Source: JAOAPY01 sp041492185
Lineage (GTDB): Bacteria > Acidobacteriota > Blastocatellia > Pyrinomonadales > Pyrinomonadaceae
Length of the DNA: 64,000 nucleotides
Direction of reading: 5' to 3'
Assembly (NCBI GenBank): GCA_041492185.1
Contig: JBGPWL010000007.1
Location: forward strand, 1 to 64,000
Part shown: positions 1-7,687 of the stretch, piece after piece
Layout: each line of letters begins with the position of its first letter
How positions within the stretch are numbered: the stretch's first letter is position 1
Program-made: the position numbers and the translations under genes
The notes under the pieces: model-generated
Databases searched by the model: none
Seen by the model: the letters and a program-made list of their open reading frames with translations, nothing else
Told to the model about the DNA's origin: nothing

Positions 1-211
1 GCCGATTTTTTTTCTCATTAATCATTCCAACAACTTTTTAGCACTTCGCCCGGCCTAATCCACCGGGCCGACGGCCCCGCCGCACTCCAAATTTACGTGG
101 TTCGCGGAACCTTGTCCCTGAGCTGACGTGTAACTCGAAGCAGCGTGCCGGGGCTTGTAAGCATCTCCTGACCAGCGGTATCTTGAGACAACAGTAGCGA
201 GGGAGTTTCAG

Positions 212-961
212 ATGCAGATCCGATTTCGTAGTCAAATCGCCTGGTTGGTTGCGGTAGTCTTTGTTGTCGGCCTTTGCTTCGTGGAGTCGAATGCGCAGCG
301 CCGCCGGAGACGCACGCGGCGTGTCACGCATGCCACGGCTTCGCCTTCACCAACTCCCGATCCGAATGCGGAACCGAAAATCGTCAGTACCGCTGATCAG
401 GCCGAAACGGATCAAAACGCAAAGAAGAAAGCGCCGAAGCCCAAACCGGAATCGGATCCGGACGAGATGCGGCAGACTATCATCACGCTATCAAACCAGG
501 TCACCAAGCTCTCCGAGAAGCTGACTCAGATGGAGGAGCAGCAACGCACCTTGGTGGACATGGAGCGCCTGACGCGCGCCGAGCAACGCGCCGAAAGCTT
601 GAGCGCGCAACTGCGCGACGTGCAGGCGAAAGAATCAGACTTGCAGATGCAACTCGATCAGATTGAATTTGCGTTGCAGCCCGAAAACATTGAACGCGTC
701 GTGGGAACGTTTGGCACGACTCATCCGGAAGATGCACGCGACCAACGCCGCCGCCAACTCGAAAACCAGCGCACGCGCGTACAAGCGCAACTCAATCAGT
801 TGGCGCAAAGCCGCGTTCGCTTGGAAGCTTCGATCGCCACCGCGGACGCGGAAGTTGATCTGCTGCGCAAACGGATTGACGCGAACAACCAACAAACGGA
901 TCAGACGACTTCGCAGCCAACAGAGACGCCAAAGGCAAAGCCTCCTGTTCCGCCGCTGTAG
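212..961 (+). CDS. Exported coiled-coil protein, unknown function
   Basis: I do not recognise a family. The 249-residue product starts with a signal peptide-like segment (residues 1-29: basic start, hydrophobic core, Ala-Gln end), followed by an Arg-rich patch and a Pro/Thr/Ser-rich linker (about 38-80). Residues 85-225 are Glu/Gln/Arg/Leu-rich with heptad-like spacing, so a long coiled coil is likely. The C-terminus is Pro-rich. ATG 212 is preceded by a GAGGGAG Shine-Dalgarno sequence about 8 bases upstream, which supports the start. A periplasmic or envelope scaffolding role is only an inference from the architecture. It is followed 35 bases later by an XdhC-domain gene on the same strand. 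Confidence 0.75.
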   Translation: MQIRFRSQIAWLVAVVFVVGLCFVESNAQRRRRRTRRVTHATASPSPTPDPNAEPKIVSTADQAETDQNAKKKAPKPKPESDPDEMRQTIITLSNQVTKLSEKLTQMEEQQRTLVDMERLTRAEQRAESLSAQLRDVQAKESDLQMQLDQIEFALQPENIERVVGTFGTTHPEDARDQRRRQLENQRTRVQAQLNQLAQSRVRLEASIATADAEVDLLRKRIDANNQQTDQTTSQPTETPKAKPPVPPL

Positions 962-996
962 CGCTTTCAAGACCCGTAAGGATCGAAATTCATAGC

Positions 997-1323
997 ATGG
1001 GCACAATCGCGCAACGCGATCTTTATCGCTTGATTGACGAAGCCAACGGACGCGGCGAGCGCGTGGTAGTGGCAACCGTTGCGCACACGCGCGGCTCGAC
1101 CCCGCAGCAACGCGGCGCGAAAATGTTGTTCTTCGAGAATGGCGCAGTCGCGGGCACGGTTGGGGGCGGGTGCATCGAAGCCGAAGTTTGGGCCGAAGCG
1201 CGCGAATCGATGCGCTCGGGCGAATCCGCGCTGCACCACTTTTCATTGACCGCGGAAGAAGCGAGTGAAGAAGGAATGGTCTGCGGCGGCACGATGGATA
1301 TTTTCATCGATGTTTGGAAGTAA
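997..1323 (+). CDS. XdhC/CoxI N-terminal domain protein
   Basis: A 108-residue protein consisting only of the XdhC/CoxI N-terminal domain: the segments VVVATVAHTRGSTPQQRGAK, GTVGGGCIEAEVW and EGMVCGGTMDIFID are characteristic. XdhC proteins bind the molybdenum cofactor and help load or mature xanthine dehydrogenase-type enzymes. The NAD-binding Rossmann half found in full-length XdhC is absent here but is encoded separately about 570 bases downstream at 1909-2736, so the two products may act together. No xdhA/xdhB-type hydroxylase gene lies in the window. The start ATG has only a weak upstream AGGA, so the exact start is less certain than the family. Confidence 0.85.
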   Translation: MGTIAQRDLYRLIDEANGRGERVVVATVAHTRGSTPQQRGAKMLFFENGAVAGTVGGGCIEAEVWAEARESMRSGESALHHFSLTAEEASEEGMVCGGTMDIFIDVWK

Positions 1324-1330
1324 GGAATTT

Positions 1331-1352
1331 AACCACGGAGGACACAGAGTCA
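1331..1352. repeat. CACGGAGGACACAGAG-type repeat fragment
   Basis: The stretch after the stop of the XdhC-N gene reads AACCACGGAGGACACAGAG. It belongs by eye to the same family as the arms at 5083-5107 and 5181-5206 (CCACAGAGGCACAGAG). Only one arm is visible here. Confidence 0.5.
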
Positions 1353-1371
1353 TCAGGTCCTCAAGACATAC

Positions 1372-1659
1372 ATGGATTCCTTAATCGAAGTCTACAAAGC
1401 ACATCATCGGCATCCGCTGAACAGACTATTTCACAGCGTCGGAATTCCGCTGATCGTGATCTCGCTGCCGCTGTTTTTCTTTCAATGGCGCTGGGCGCTG
1501 GCGATGTTCATCGTGGGTTGGGTGTTTCAGTTTGCTGGTCACGCGATTGAAGGCAATCAACCGGCGTTATTCAAGAATCCGATCCATCTTTTGGTTGGGC
1601 CCTGGTGGCTGCTGCGTCGAGCCGCAACCGCGATCGGTTTGTTGAAGACTGCCAAGTAA
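1372..1659 (+). CDS. DUF962 / Mpo1-like small membrane protein
   Basis: A 95-residue protein of the DUF962 (YGL010w/Mpo1-like) family. Seen directly: an N-terminal HHRHPLNRLFHSVGIPL segment, two hydrophobic segments (about 28-58), and the signature GWVFQFAGHAIEGNQPAL followed by a final amphipathic or hydrophobic stretch. Yeast Mpo1 is an iron-dependent dioxygenase in phytosphingosine degradation and uses conserved histidines; the bacterial homologues are mostly uncharacterised, so the reaction should not be assumed here. It lies between the two XdhC-type genes but is separated from the downstream one by a palindromic repeat array. Confidence 0.85.
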   Translation: MDSLIEVYKAHHRHPLNRLFHSVGIPLIVISLPLFFFQWRWALAMFIVGWVFQFAGHAIEGNQPALFKNPIHLLVGPWWLLRRAATAIGLLKTAK

Positions 1660-1693
1660 CCCTCTGTTGCCGGTACCGAAAAACGGCGAGCCT

Positions 1694-1898
1694 TCTTCAA
1701 CCGCAACGCGGTTGCGCATCAGAGCCCAGGGTTGGCGCGTAGCGGCTACTCTTGGGAATAAGCGATAATTTCCGCCATCAACCCCGACGGGGTTGCGCCA
1801 GAACCTTTTCAAGGTTCAAATTCAAATCGATTTTCGGTTGACCCAACCTAGCCCCCGAACGGCAACGTTGGGCTGGAGGACACAACCGCTTTGCGGTT
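1694..1898. repeat. Composite array of short palindromes
   Basis: About 200 bases of non-coding DNA made of consecutive small hairpins: CAACCGC-GCGGTTG near 1698-1714; CCCAGGG...CTCTTGGG (about 1726-1757); CAACCCCGACGGGGTTG (1780-1796); GAACCTTTTCAAGGTTC (1801-1817); CCCAAC...GTTGGG (about 1842-1872); AACCGCTTTGCGGTT (1884-1898). Each has a different sequence but the same design. The last one overlaps a possible TTG start of the next gene, and the GGAGGA at 1875-1880 is probably part of the repeat rather than a ribosome binding site. Confidence 0.8.
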
Positions 1899-1908
1899 TA
1901 CGTGCTTC

Positions 1909-2736
1909 ATGGAGACTAACGAAAACAGTCCACCGCTAAGGGAAATCGCGCAGGCAGTGGAGCGTGTGCTCGAACACGGCGCGATCGTCGCGCTGGCAAC
2001 GCTCATCGAAGCGCCGACAGGTGTTGGCGCGAAGTTGCTGGTGCAGGACTCCGGGCAAGAGACAGGAAGCCTGGGCGACAGTGAACTGGATCGCGCGGTG
2101 ATTCAGTTTGCTAAAATATTTCTCGAATCGCGCGATGATGCGCATGTTTTTCACGTAAAAGAATTCGCTCCGCAACTCTCACAGTGGGCCGAGGCGCGCG
2201 TCTTGTTGGAGCGCATTCAGCCGGAGCCACGCATTGTGATCTGCGGCGCCGGTCATGTTGGGGCTGCCCTCGCAAAGCTTGCGAGCTTCATCGGTTATCG
2301 GGCAACTTTGATTGACGACCGACCGGAGTTTGTGACGCGCGAGCGCTTTGCCGAAGAGAGTATTGAATTGATCGCAGCTGAGAGTTGGGCCCGTGCGGTG
2401 CTCGCAGCGATTGGCAATGGCCGCGGTGTCTCAGTCGCCGTCGTCACGCGCGGTCACAATGAGGATGAAGAGTGCATGCACGCAGTGATCGGGAGCGACG
2501 CTGACTACATCGGACTGATTGGCAGCAAGCGCCGCACCAACATCGTGCTCGATCGTTTGCGTCAGGCTGGAGCGGATGAAGAGAAATTGAACAGAGTTCA
2601 CGCGCCAATTGGGCTAGACATCGGCGCGGTCACGCCCGAAGAAGTCGCGCTTTCAGTCTTGTCAGAGATCGTTGCGCAGCGGCGTGGTGGAAAGAGTGAA
2701 TCCCTTTCTACGTGGCGACGGGCTACAGGTGTTTAG
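1909..2736 (+). CDS. XdhC family protein with NAD-binding Rossmann domain
   Basis: A 275-residue protein of the XdhC/CoxF type. The N-terminal ~90 residues look like a weak, shortened XdhC/CoxI domain (VALATLIEAPTGVGAKLLV). Residues ~110-255 form the XdhC C-terminal Rossmann domain: VICGAGHVGAALAKLASF dinucleotide-binding loop, YIGLIGSKRR, and HAPIGLDIGAVTPEEVALSV. Family role: molybdenum cofactor handling or sulfuration for xanthine dehydrogenase-like hydroxylases. I chose ATG 1909 because the alternative TTG at 1891 lies in a palindromic repeat. The gene ends at 2736 inside an inverted repeat whose left arm carries the stop codon. The partner XdhC-N gene is at 997-1323. Confidence 0.85.
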   Translation: METNENSPPLREIAQAVERVLEHGAIVALATLIEAPTGVGAKLLVQDSGQETGSLGDSELDRAVIQFAKIFLESRDDAHVFHVKEFAPQLSQWAEARVLLERIQPEPRIVICGAGHVGAALAKLASFIGYRATLIDDRPEFVTRERFAEESIELIAAESWARAVLAAIGNGRGVSVAVVTRGHNEDEECMHAVIGSDADYIGLIGSKRRTNIVLDRLRQAGADEEKLNRVHAPIGLDIGAVTPEEVALSVLSEIVAQRRGGKSESLSTWRRATGV

Positions 2737-2794
2737 AGTTCAACCTTCAGGTTGGCGGTTTCGAAGAGAACAAGCTAAAGCTCGAACTCTAAAC
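2731..2794. repeat. Inverted repeat over the 3' end of the xdhC-like gene
   Basis: Perfect 11-base arms GTTTAGAGTTC (2731-2741) and GAACTCTAAAC (2784-2794) separated by 42 bases. A smaller hairpin (CAACCTTCAGGTTG) follows the left arm. The left arm supplies the TAG stop of the upstream gene. The right arm lies 6 bases from the stop of the convergent gene, so it may act as a two-way terminator. No T-run follows, so termination is an inference. Confidence 0.7.
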
Positions 2795-2799
2795 GCCGC

Positions 2800-3417
2800 T
2801 TACTGAGCTTTCAGATACTTCTCCGGCAGCGGATTCTTCTCGTCCTCACCTTGCCAGAAGATCGTCACGATCCACCAGCGCTGGCCGTCGTTCATCAATT
2901 GAATGCTGTTGATGCCGCGTTGAAAGGGTTTCGCATCGTCGGGAGCGCGGCGCGATTCATAGGTGCTGAAGACGTGCGCGATCTGGCCGAACATTTCCAC
3001 TTTGCGCGCGGCTTCGCGTTCGTAGAATCCCTGCTTCTCAAAAGCCGCACTGGCCCTTTCAATGTATTCCTCAACCGTAAGCACGCGCGAGCCATAGCCG
3101 CCCGTTTGTCTTGACTGAGTGGGAATCAAGCGCGCGCCGGGAGCAAACAGCGAGCGCATGCGATCCCAGTCGCGTTTCTTTCCGGCTGGTCCGGAAATGA
3201 CATCGTAAACCGCGGCGATGATTGCATCCATGGAACCGACATCCGCGGGATTCGCGGCGGGCGGCGTGGGTGTAGCTTGTGGTTTCTGCATCGGCGGTTG
3301 TGGAGTTGGTTGCGTGTTGCCTTGACCAAGAGCCGAAGTATTTGTCAGACAGCAAATGATGATGGCCGGAACAAGGAAGACGAAGAATCGTCGCAAGCAG
3401 ATTGAAGCGAAGTTCAC
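2800..3417 (-). CDS. Exported NTF2-like (SnoaL/DUF4440-type) protein
   Basis: A 205-residue protein. It has a hydrophobic signal-like segment (about residues 8-32), a Pro/Thr/Gln-rich linker, then an NTF2-like fold of ~130 residues: MDAIIAAVYDVISG helix, DWDRMRSLFAPGARLIPT, TVEEYIERASAAFEKQGF, and the terminal strand pattern GINSIQLMNDGQRWWIVTIF. NTF2-like domains are small alpha+beta cones used as ligand pockets or enzymes; the ligand is not predictable here. The reading frame is open further upstream, but GTG 3417 is preceded by AAGGAG 7 bases away and begins the signal peptide, so I chose it. The extra upstream frame runs through an inverted repeat. Confidence 0.8.
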   Translation of the reverse strand: MNFASICLRRFFVFLVPAIIICCLTNTSALGQGNTQPTPQPPMQKPQATPTPPAANPADVGSMDAIIAAVYDVISGPAGKKRDWDRMRSLFAPGARLIPTQSRQTGGYGSRVLTVEEYIERASAAFEKQGFYEREAARKVEMFGQIAHVFSTYESRRAPDDAKPFQRGINSIQLMNDGQRWWIVTIFWQGEDEKNPLPEKYLKAQ

Positions 3418-3760
3418 GATTGTTCTCCTTTGCGCGAGTCGAGAGCGCGAGCGGTGATTAGAGCATGAGTCCGATGAAACACGCAAAAAATAAAAGGACC
3501 GTTTTGAAAGAACAGTTCTTGCGGCTCCGCCGCTGCCCAGTGCGGTAAGGCTCTGCCTTACCGTGATGGAGCATTTCTTTGAATTTGAGAGGCTATGCCT
3601 CCGAACGAGGCGCAGCCTTTCACATTTCAAAGCTGACACGGTAAGGCACAGCCTTACCGCACTGGTGCGGCGGCAGAGCCGCAAGCATTCGCCGAAGCCT
3701 TGCGTCGAAGCCGGCACGCCCTTGTCGCTTTCCAACGTGCGATGGTAAGAACTATTAAGC
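3418..3760. other. Intergenic region between divergent genes
   Basis: 343 bases between the NTF2-like gene (minus) and the MFS gene (plus). It holds the large inverted repeat at 3519-3684, described separately. Open frames crossing it are translations of the repeat and were not accepted as genes. No confident promoter was seen for the MFS gene. Confidence 0.6.
3519..3684. repeat. 166-bp inverted repeat with internal palindromes
   Basis: Left arm 3519-3564 and right arm 3637-3684 are largely complementary: TTGCGGCTCCGCCGC pairs with GCGGCGGCAGAGCCGCAA, and the inner parts CAGTGCGGTAAGGC and GCCTTACCGCACTG also pair. Each arm also contains its own short hairpin around GGTAAGGC...GCCTTACC. The centre holds a third palindromic piece (AGGCTATGCCT...AGGCGCAGCCT, about 3592-3618). 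The structure resembles a MITE or REPIN-like element. No transposase gene is present. Confidence 0.8.
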
Positions 3761-5062
3761 ATGGTGACGGAAACTCCTCAAGTTGATGCGGTGAAACGAG
3801 TCCCAAGCCGGCGGCGAGAAATGTTTCGCTCTCTCTCGCACCGCAATTACCGGCTGTTTTGGACCGGCGCGTTTCTCTCCAACATCGGCACGTGGATGCA
3901 GGCGGTGGCGCAGGGCTGGCTCGTGCTGCAACTCACCGACTCGCCTTTCTGGTTGGGACTCGACGGCTTCTTCGCACTGGCGCCGGGAATGGTTCTGACT
4001 CTGGCCGGCGGCGTCTTTGCCGATCTGGTCGATCGCCGGCGCTTGCTCTTGTACACGCAGGTCGTTGCGGGCACGGCAGCGCTGGGACTCGCTACGCTTA
4101 TCAGTACCGGCGTGATTCACAAAGCGAACGACGTCTGGGCGAGCAACGTCTGGATGATTCTCGCTTTCTCGTTTGTGACCGGCTGTTGCATGTCGCTTGC
4201 CGGTCCATCCTATCAAGCGCTGACCTTTGATCTCGTAAGCCGCGAGGACCTTGCGAATGCGGTCGCGCTGAATTCAACTCAGTTTCAACTGTCGCGCGTC
4301 GTCGGGCCGGCGCTGGCCGGCGTGGGCTTCCGATTTTTTTCATTGGCGGGATGTTTTTATGCCAACGGCTTGTCATTCGTTGCGGTGGTGGTGGCGCTGT
4401 CGATGGTTCGCTTTGCTGAAGCGACACCGACTGGCGCCCACTCGATTCGCGATCGGCGCGCGTTGTGGCGCGATCTGATCGACGGGTTTCGCTACGTGAA
4501 GAATCGTCCTCGCGTGGCGACGCTGCTCTCGATATCCGCGGTCAACAGTTTGTTTGGCGCTCCTTATCTCACGTTGGTGCCGATATTCGCGCGCGATATT
4601 TTTCATATGGGCGCGACCGGACTGGCCTGGATGATGGGCACGGCGGGCGCAGGCGCATTCTGCGGAGCGTTGGTGCTGGCGTACCTGGGCGACTTCAAGC
4701 GCAAAGGCTGGTCGGTGATTGGTGGCGCGTTTGCCTTCGGAGTTTGTTTGATCGCGTTTTCGTTATCAAACCATTTGGCGCTTTCATTCATCTTTCTTTT
4801 CGGCGTTGGCGTTGCGATTGTCACTTCGGTGGCGGTGACCAATACGTTGCTGCAAAAACTGGTCACAGATCAGATGCGCGGAAGAATAATGAGCATGTTT
4901 ATTCTTTCGTTCATCGGCACGATGCCCTTTGGCAATCTGCTCGCGGGCTCGGTCTCGCATCGCTTTGGCGTGCCACACACGCTCGCTGCGGGCGGGTGCG
5001 TTGTGGTTTTGTACGCGATCTTCGTAACCTTCAAGGACAAGCGTTTGCGAGAATTGCACTAG
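3761..5062 (+). CDS. MFS transporter, DHA3/EntS-like exporter
   Basis: A 433-residue inner-membrane protein with about 12 hydrophobic segments. Family features seen: N-terminal FRSLSHRNYRLFWTGAFLSN and GTWMQAVAQGWLVLQLTDSP. The motif-A-like loop after TM2 reads FADLVDRRRLLLYTQ. A second motif-A-like loop occurs in the C half (VTDQMRGRIMSMF). This pattern is typical of the MFS_3 (EntS/DHA3) group of proton-driven drug or siderophore exporters; the substrate cannot be read from sequence. It has its own strand between two repeats and no obvious operon partner. Its TAG stop lies inside the outer arm of a nested repeat starting at 5059. Confidence 0.88.
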   Translation: MVTETPQVDAVKRVPSRRREMFRSLSHRNYRLFWTGAFLSNIGTWMQAVAQGWLVLQLTDSPFWLGLDGFFALAPGMVLTLAGGVFADLVDRRRLLLYTQVVAGTAALGLATLISTGVIHKANDVWASNVWMILAFSFVTGCCMSLAGPSYQALTFDLVSREDLANAVALNSTQFQLSRVVGPALAGVGFRFFSLAGCFYANGLSFVAVVVALSMVRFAEATPTGAHSIRDRRALWRDLIDGFRYVKNRPRVATLLSISAVNSLFGAPYLTLVPIFARDIFHMGATGLAWMMGTAGAGAFCGALVLAYLGDFKRKGWSVIGGAFAFGVCLIAFSLSNHLALSFIFLFGVGVAIVTSVAVTNTLLQKLVTDQMRGRIMSMFILSFIGTMPFGNLLAGSVSHRFGVPHTLAAGGCVVVLYAIFVTFKDKRLRELH

Positions 5063-5234
5063 CAGGGTGCTGAAAAAAAATCGCCACAGAGGCACAGAGT
5101 CACGGAGAAGAGGGACGATCAGAATCGATCAGAAATGCCAAGAAATGCGAATGAATTCTTAGCCTCTCGGTTCTCATCTTTCTCTGTGTCTCTGCGCCTC
5201 TGTGGCTAATCCTGGTTTTCATCAGCCTGCTAGT
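5059..5234. repeat. Nested inverted repeats downstream of MFS gene
   Basis: Outer arms CTAGCAGGGTGCTGAAAA (5059-5076) and TTTTCATCAGCCTGCTAG (5217-5234) pair with two mismatches. Inside them sits a second pair: GCCACAGAGGCACAGAG (from 5083) and CTCTGTGTCTCTGCGCCTCT (5182-5201, continuing TGTGGC). The arrangement looks like one mobile palindrome inserted in another. The outer left arm carries the stop codon of the MFS gene. Confidence 0.8.
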
Positions 5235-5331
5235 ATTCGAGCGAGGATTTGCAAGAAAGCCTGTCCCAGCCGTTCTAGCCATCGAGTACACGGGCTCGTG
5301 CCCGCAGCATGTTTAGGAGTCGGAAAAGAAA

Positions 5332-7506
5332 ATGCGAATCAGAACCCACGCCTTTACCGTCGTCTTCCTGTTTCTAACCGCGCTAAGCGCCAACGCCCAG
5401 GGCGTGATCGTGCCAGGGCCGTGCGAGCGCTGTCCGCGTCCGCCTCGTCCCGTTACGCTGCCGCGTTCACTGCCAATCAAATCGATCAAGATAGATACAA
5501 AGATCGTTTCGCAAGTGGCAACCACGCACGTCGAGCAGATATTTCGCAACGACACAGACGCCGTGCTCGAAGGCACTTACTTTTTCCCGCTGCCTGAGTC
5601 GGCTTCGATTAGCGAGTTCGCCATTTGGGATGGCGATCGTCGTCTGGTAGGCGAGGTCAGATCGCGCGAAGAGGCGCGCCGCATTTATGACGAGATAGTC
5701 CGGCGCCAGCGCGATCCGGGATTGCTGGAATACGCCGGCAAGGATTTGTTTCAAGCGAGCATTTTCCCGATTCCAGCGCACTCCGACAAAAAACTCGAAC
5801 TGACTTACACGCAGGTGTTGCAAGCTGAGTCAGAAACCGTTGCGTATCGTTATCCGCTTGGGATCGGCCGGCAGTTAACGCAGATCGGAAGCGTCTCTGG
5901 TCGCGTTGAATTGGAAAGCAAAGACCCTTTGCGCAACATCTATTCGCCCAGTCACGCGGTAGACATCAAACATAACGGCGAGCGCCGCGCAGTGATTTCA
6001 TTTGAATCAAGCGGCAACAAGGAGCCGCAGGACTTTCAACTTTTCTACGCTATCTCGCGCGAAGACTTTGGCGTTTCGCTGCTCACGTATCGCGAGGCGG
6101 GCAAGGACGGTTATTTCCTGCTGATGATCTCGCCGAAGGAAGATTGGTCTGAACAGGAATACACCGCGAAAGACATCGTGTTCGTGCTCGACACGTCGGG
6201 TTCGATGGCCGAAGAAGGGAAGATGGTGAAGGCGCGCGCGGCGCTGCTTTACGGCATCAGGATTCTGCGGCCGCAGGATCGCTTCAACGTGATTTCGTTT
6301 TCCGGCGAAGAGCACTTGATGGAAAGGGGATTGATCAATGCTGACGATCAGGGGCGCAAGCGGGGCGAATCGTTTGTCCAGGCGCTGCAGCCGGCCGGCG
6401 GCACGAATATCAATCAGGCGTTGTCGATGGCGCTGCGCCAGTTTGAATCGAGCAACCGTCCGAAGATTCTCGTTTTTCTAACCGACGGGCTGCCTACGGT
6501 GGGTGAGACGAACACCGCGCGCATCATCGAGAACGCACATCAGGCGCGTCCGCAGGGCGTGAGACTGTTCACTTTCGGCGTTGGCTATGACGTCAACACC
6601 GCGCTGCTCGATAAACTCGCGTCTGAAAATGGCGGCGTCGCGGACTACGTCGAGCCGAAGGAAGATCTCGAAGTCAAGGTTTCCAACTTCTTCGCGAAGA
6701 TCAACTATCCCGTTCTTACTGACTTGAGACTCGATATGTCTGACGTCGAAACCGATCTGGTTTACCCGCGTAACCTGCCCGACCTTTTCCGCGGCACGCA
6801 GTTGACACTGATCGGCCGGTACCGGAACCAGAGCGACATGCGCAGCGTGCGTCTGCTTTTGGCAGGGATGAGCAACGGGAAGACCCGCAGCTTTTACTAT
6901 GAGAATCTACGGTTTCCTTTGCGCGAGGAGGTGAACGATTTTCTGCCGCGCCTGTGGGCCACGCGCCGCGTCGGCTGGTTGATGGAACAGATTCGAAGCA
7001 ATGGCGAGCAGAAAGAATTGCACGATGAGATTGTGGATCTGGGAACGCGTTACGGGATCGTGACACCGTACACTTCCTACCTTGCGCTCGAGCCGAACGC
7101 TCAGCCACGCGATGTTGTTCAGTTTTCTGGAGGGCGGCAGGTAACAGGCAACGCCGCTCCACCGGCGGCAAAGATGGATGCACGTGCAACTACCGGCATG
7201 GCCGGTGTGCAGCAAAGCAAGCGCGCGCGAGAACAACAGGAAGCCGTGACCATTGAGAAGGACAAGCTGTCCTCTGCGGTAAAGACGGTCGGCGGCAAGA
7301 CGTTCTACTTGCGCGACGACGTTTGGACCGATGCCGAGTTCAAGGCTGACGCTCGTTTGCCTGAGACGTCTCTGTCGTTTGCCAGCGATGAGTACTTTGC
7401 TTTGCTGAAACAGAAACCCGCGCTGGCGCAATTCTTCTCGCTGGGTGAACGTGTAATCGTGGTCTTTGAAGGCCGCGTGTATCGCGTCACCGCCGCAAAG
7501 CCATAG
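5332..7506 (+). CDS. Exported VIT and VWA domain protein
   Basis: A 724-residue protein with a signal peptide (residues 1-23, ending ANAQ). A VIT domain (about 45-170) includes VATTHVEQIFRNDTDAVLEG, YFFPLPESASISEF and YDEIVRRQRDPGLLEY. A VWA domain (about 280-450) has an intact MIDAS DTSGS at the start (FVLDTSGSMAEEGKM), GGTNINQAL and FLTDGLPTVGET. The architecture matches bacterial inter-alpha-trypsin-inhibitor heavy-chain-like proteins. The C-terminal ~170 residues carry no sortase or anchoring signal that I can see. Likely periplasmic or surface-exposed and metal-dependent in binding; the ligand is unknown. ATG 5332 is preceded by AGGAG about 11 bases upstream. Confidence 0.9.
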   Translation: MRIRTHAFTVVFLFLTALSANAQGVIVPGPCERCPRPPRPVTLPRSLPIKSIKIDTKIVSQVATTHVEQIFRNDTDAVLEGTYFFPLPESASISEFAIWDGDRRLVGEVRSREEARRIYDEIVRRQRDPGLLEYAGKDLFQASIFPIPAHSDKKLELTYTQVLQAESETVAYRYPLGIGRQLTQIGSVSGRVELESKDPLRNIYSPSHAVDIKHNGERRAVISFESSGNKEPQDFQLFYAISREDFGVSLLTYREAGKDGYFLLMISPKEDWSEQEYTAKDIVFVLDTSGSMAEEGKMVKARAALLYGIRILRPQDRFNVISFSGEEHLMERGLINADDQGRKRGESFVQALQPAGGTNINQALSMALRQFESSNRPKILVFLTDGLPTVGETNTARIIENAHQARPQGVRLFTFGVGYDVNTALLDKLASENGGVADYVEPKEDLEVKVSNFFAKINYPVLTDLRLDMSDVETDLVYPRNLPDLFRGTQLTLIGRYRNQSDMRSVRLLLAGMSNGKTRSFYYENLRFPLREEVNDFLPRLWATRRVGWLMEQIRSNGEQKELHDEIVDLGTRYGIVTPYTSYLALEPNAQPRDVVQFSGGRQVTGNAAPPAAKMDARATTGMAGVQQSKRAREQQEAVTIEKDKLSSAVKTVGGKTFYLRDDVWTDAEFKADARLPETSLSFASDEYFALLKQKPALAQFFSLGERVIVVFEGRVYRVTAAKP

Positions 7507-7515
7507 CAGGCTCTT

Positions 7516-7606
7516 GGAGTGCGGCGGCAGCGACGCCGCTTTGGATCAGCGCCCGATCTTGAGGACCTGCTTACGATCCAAAGCGGCGTCCGTGCCGCCG
7601 CAATCC
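7516..7606. repeat. 91-bp inverted repeat (GCGGCGGCAGCGACGCCGC type)
   Basis: Arms at 7516-7547 and 7575-7606 pair almost completely: GGAGTGCGGCGGCAG...GCCGCTTTGGATC against GATCCAAAGCGGC...GCCGCCGCAATCC. The loop is 27 bases. The location just after the stop of the VIT/VWA gene would allow an RNA hairpin, but no T-run follows. It looks like a member of a dispersed palindrome family. Confidence 0.8.
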
Positions 7607-7687
7607 AAATTTGCTATTTGGGCCACGTATTCGGAAACTCCGATGCGTGGCCCTTGTCTTGCGCGCTGAACTTAAGGTACAAACTTC

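Noticed and set aside
38..331. Minus-strand open frame over the first gene's start
   Set aside because: Arg/Pro-rich, no family pattern, overlaps the signal peptide of the plus-strand coiled-coil gene.
635..1246. Minus-strand frame of 203 residues across two plus-strand genes
   Set aside because: Arg/Leu/Ser-rich shadow of the coiled-coil and XdhC genes with no domain signature.
1567..1812. Minus-strand open frame giving QPWALMRNRVAVEEGS-like protein
   Set aside because: It is the translation of the palindromic repeat array at 1694-1898, not a gene.
3418..3762. N-terminal extension of the NTF2-like protein
   Set aside because: Runs through the 3519-3684 inverted repeat; GTG 3417 has a good Shine-Dalgarno sequence and starts a signal peptide.
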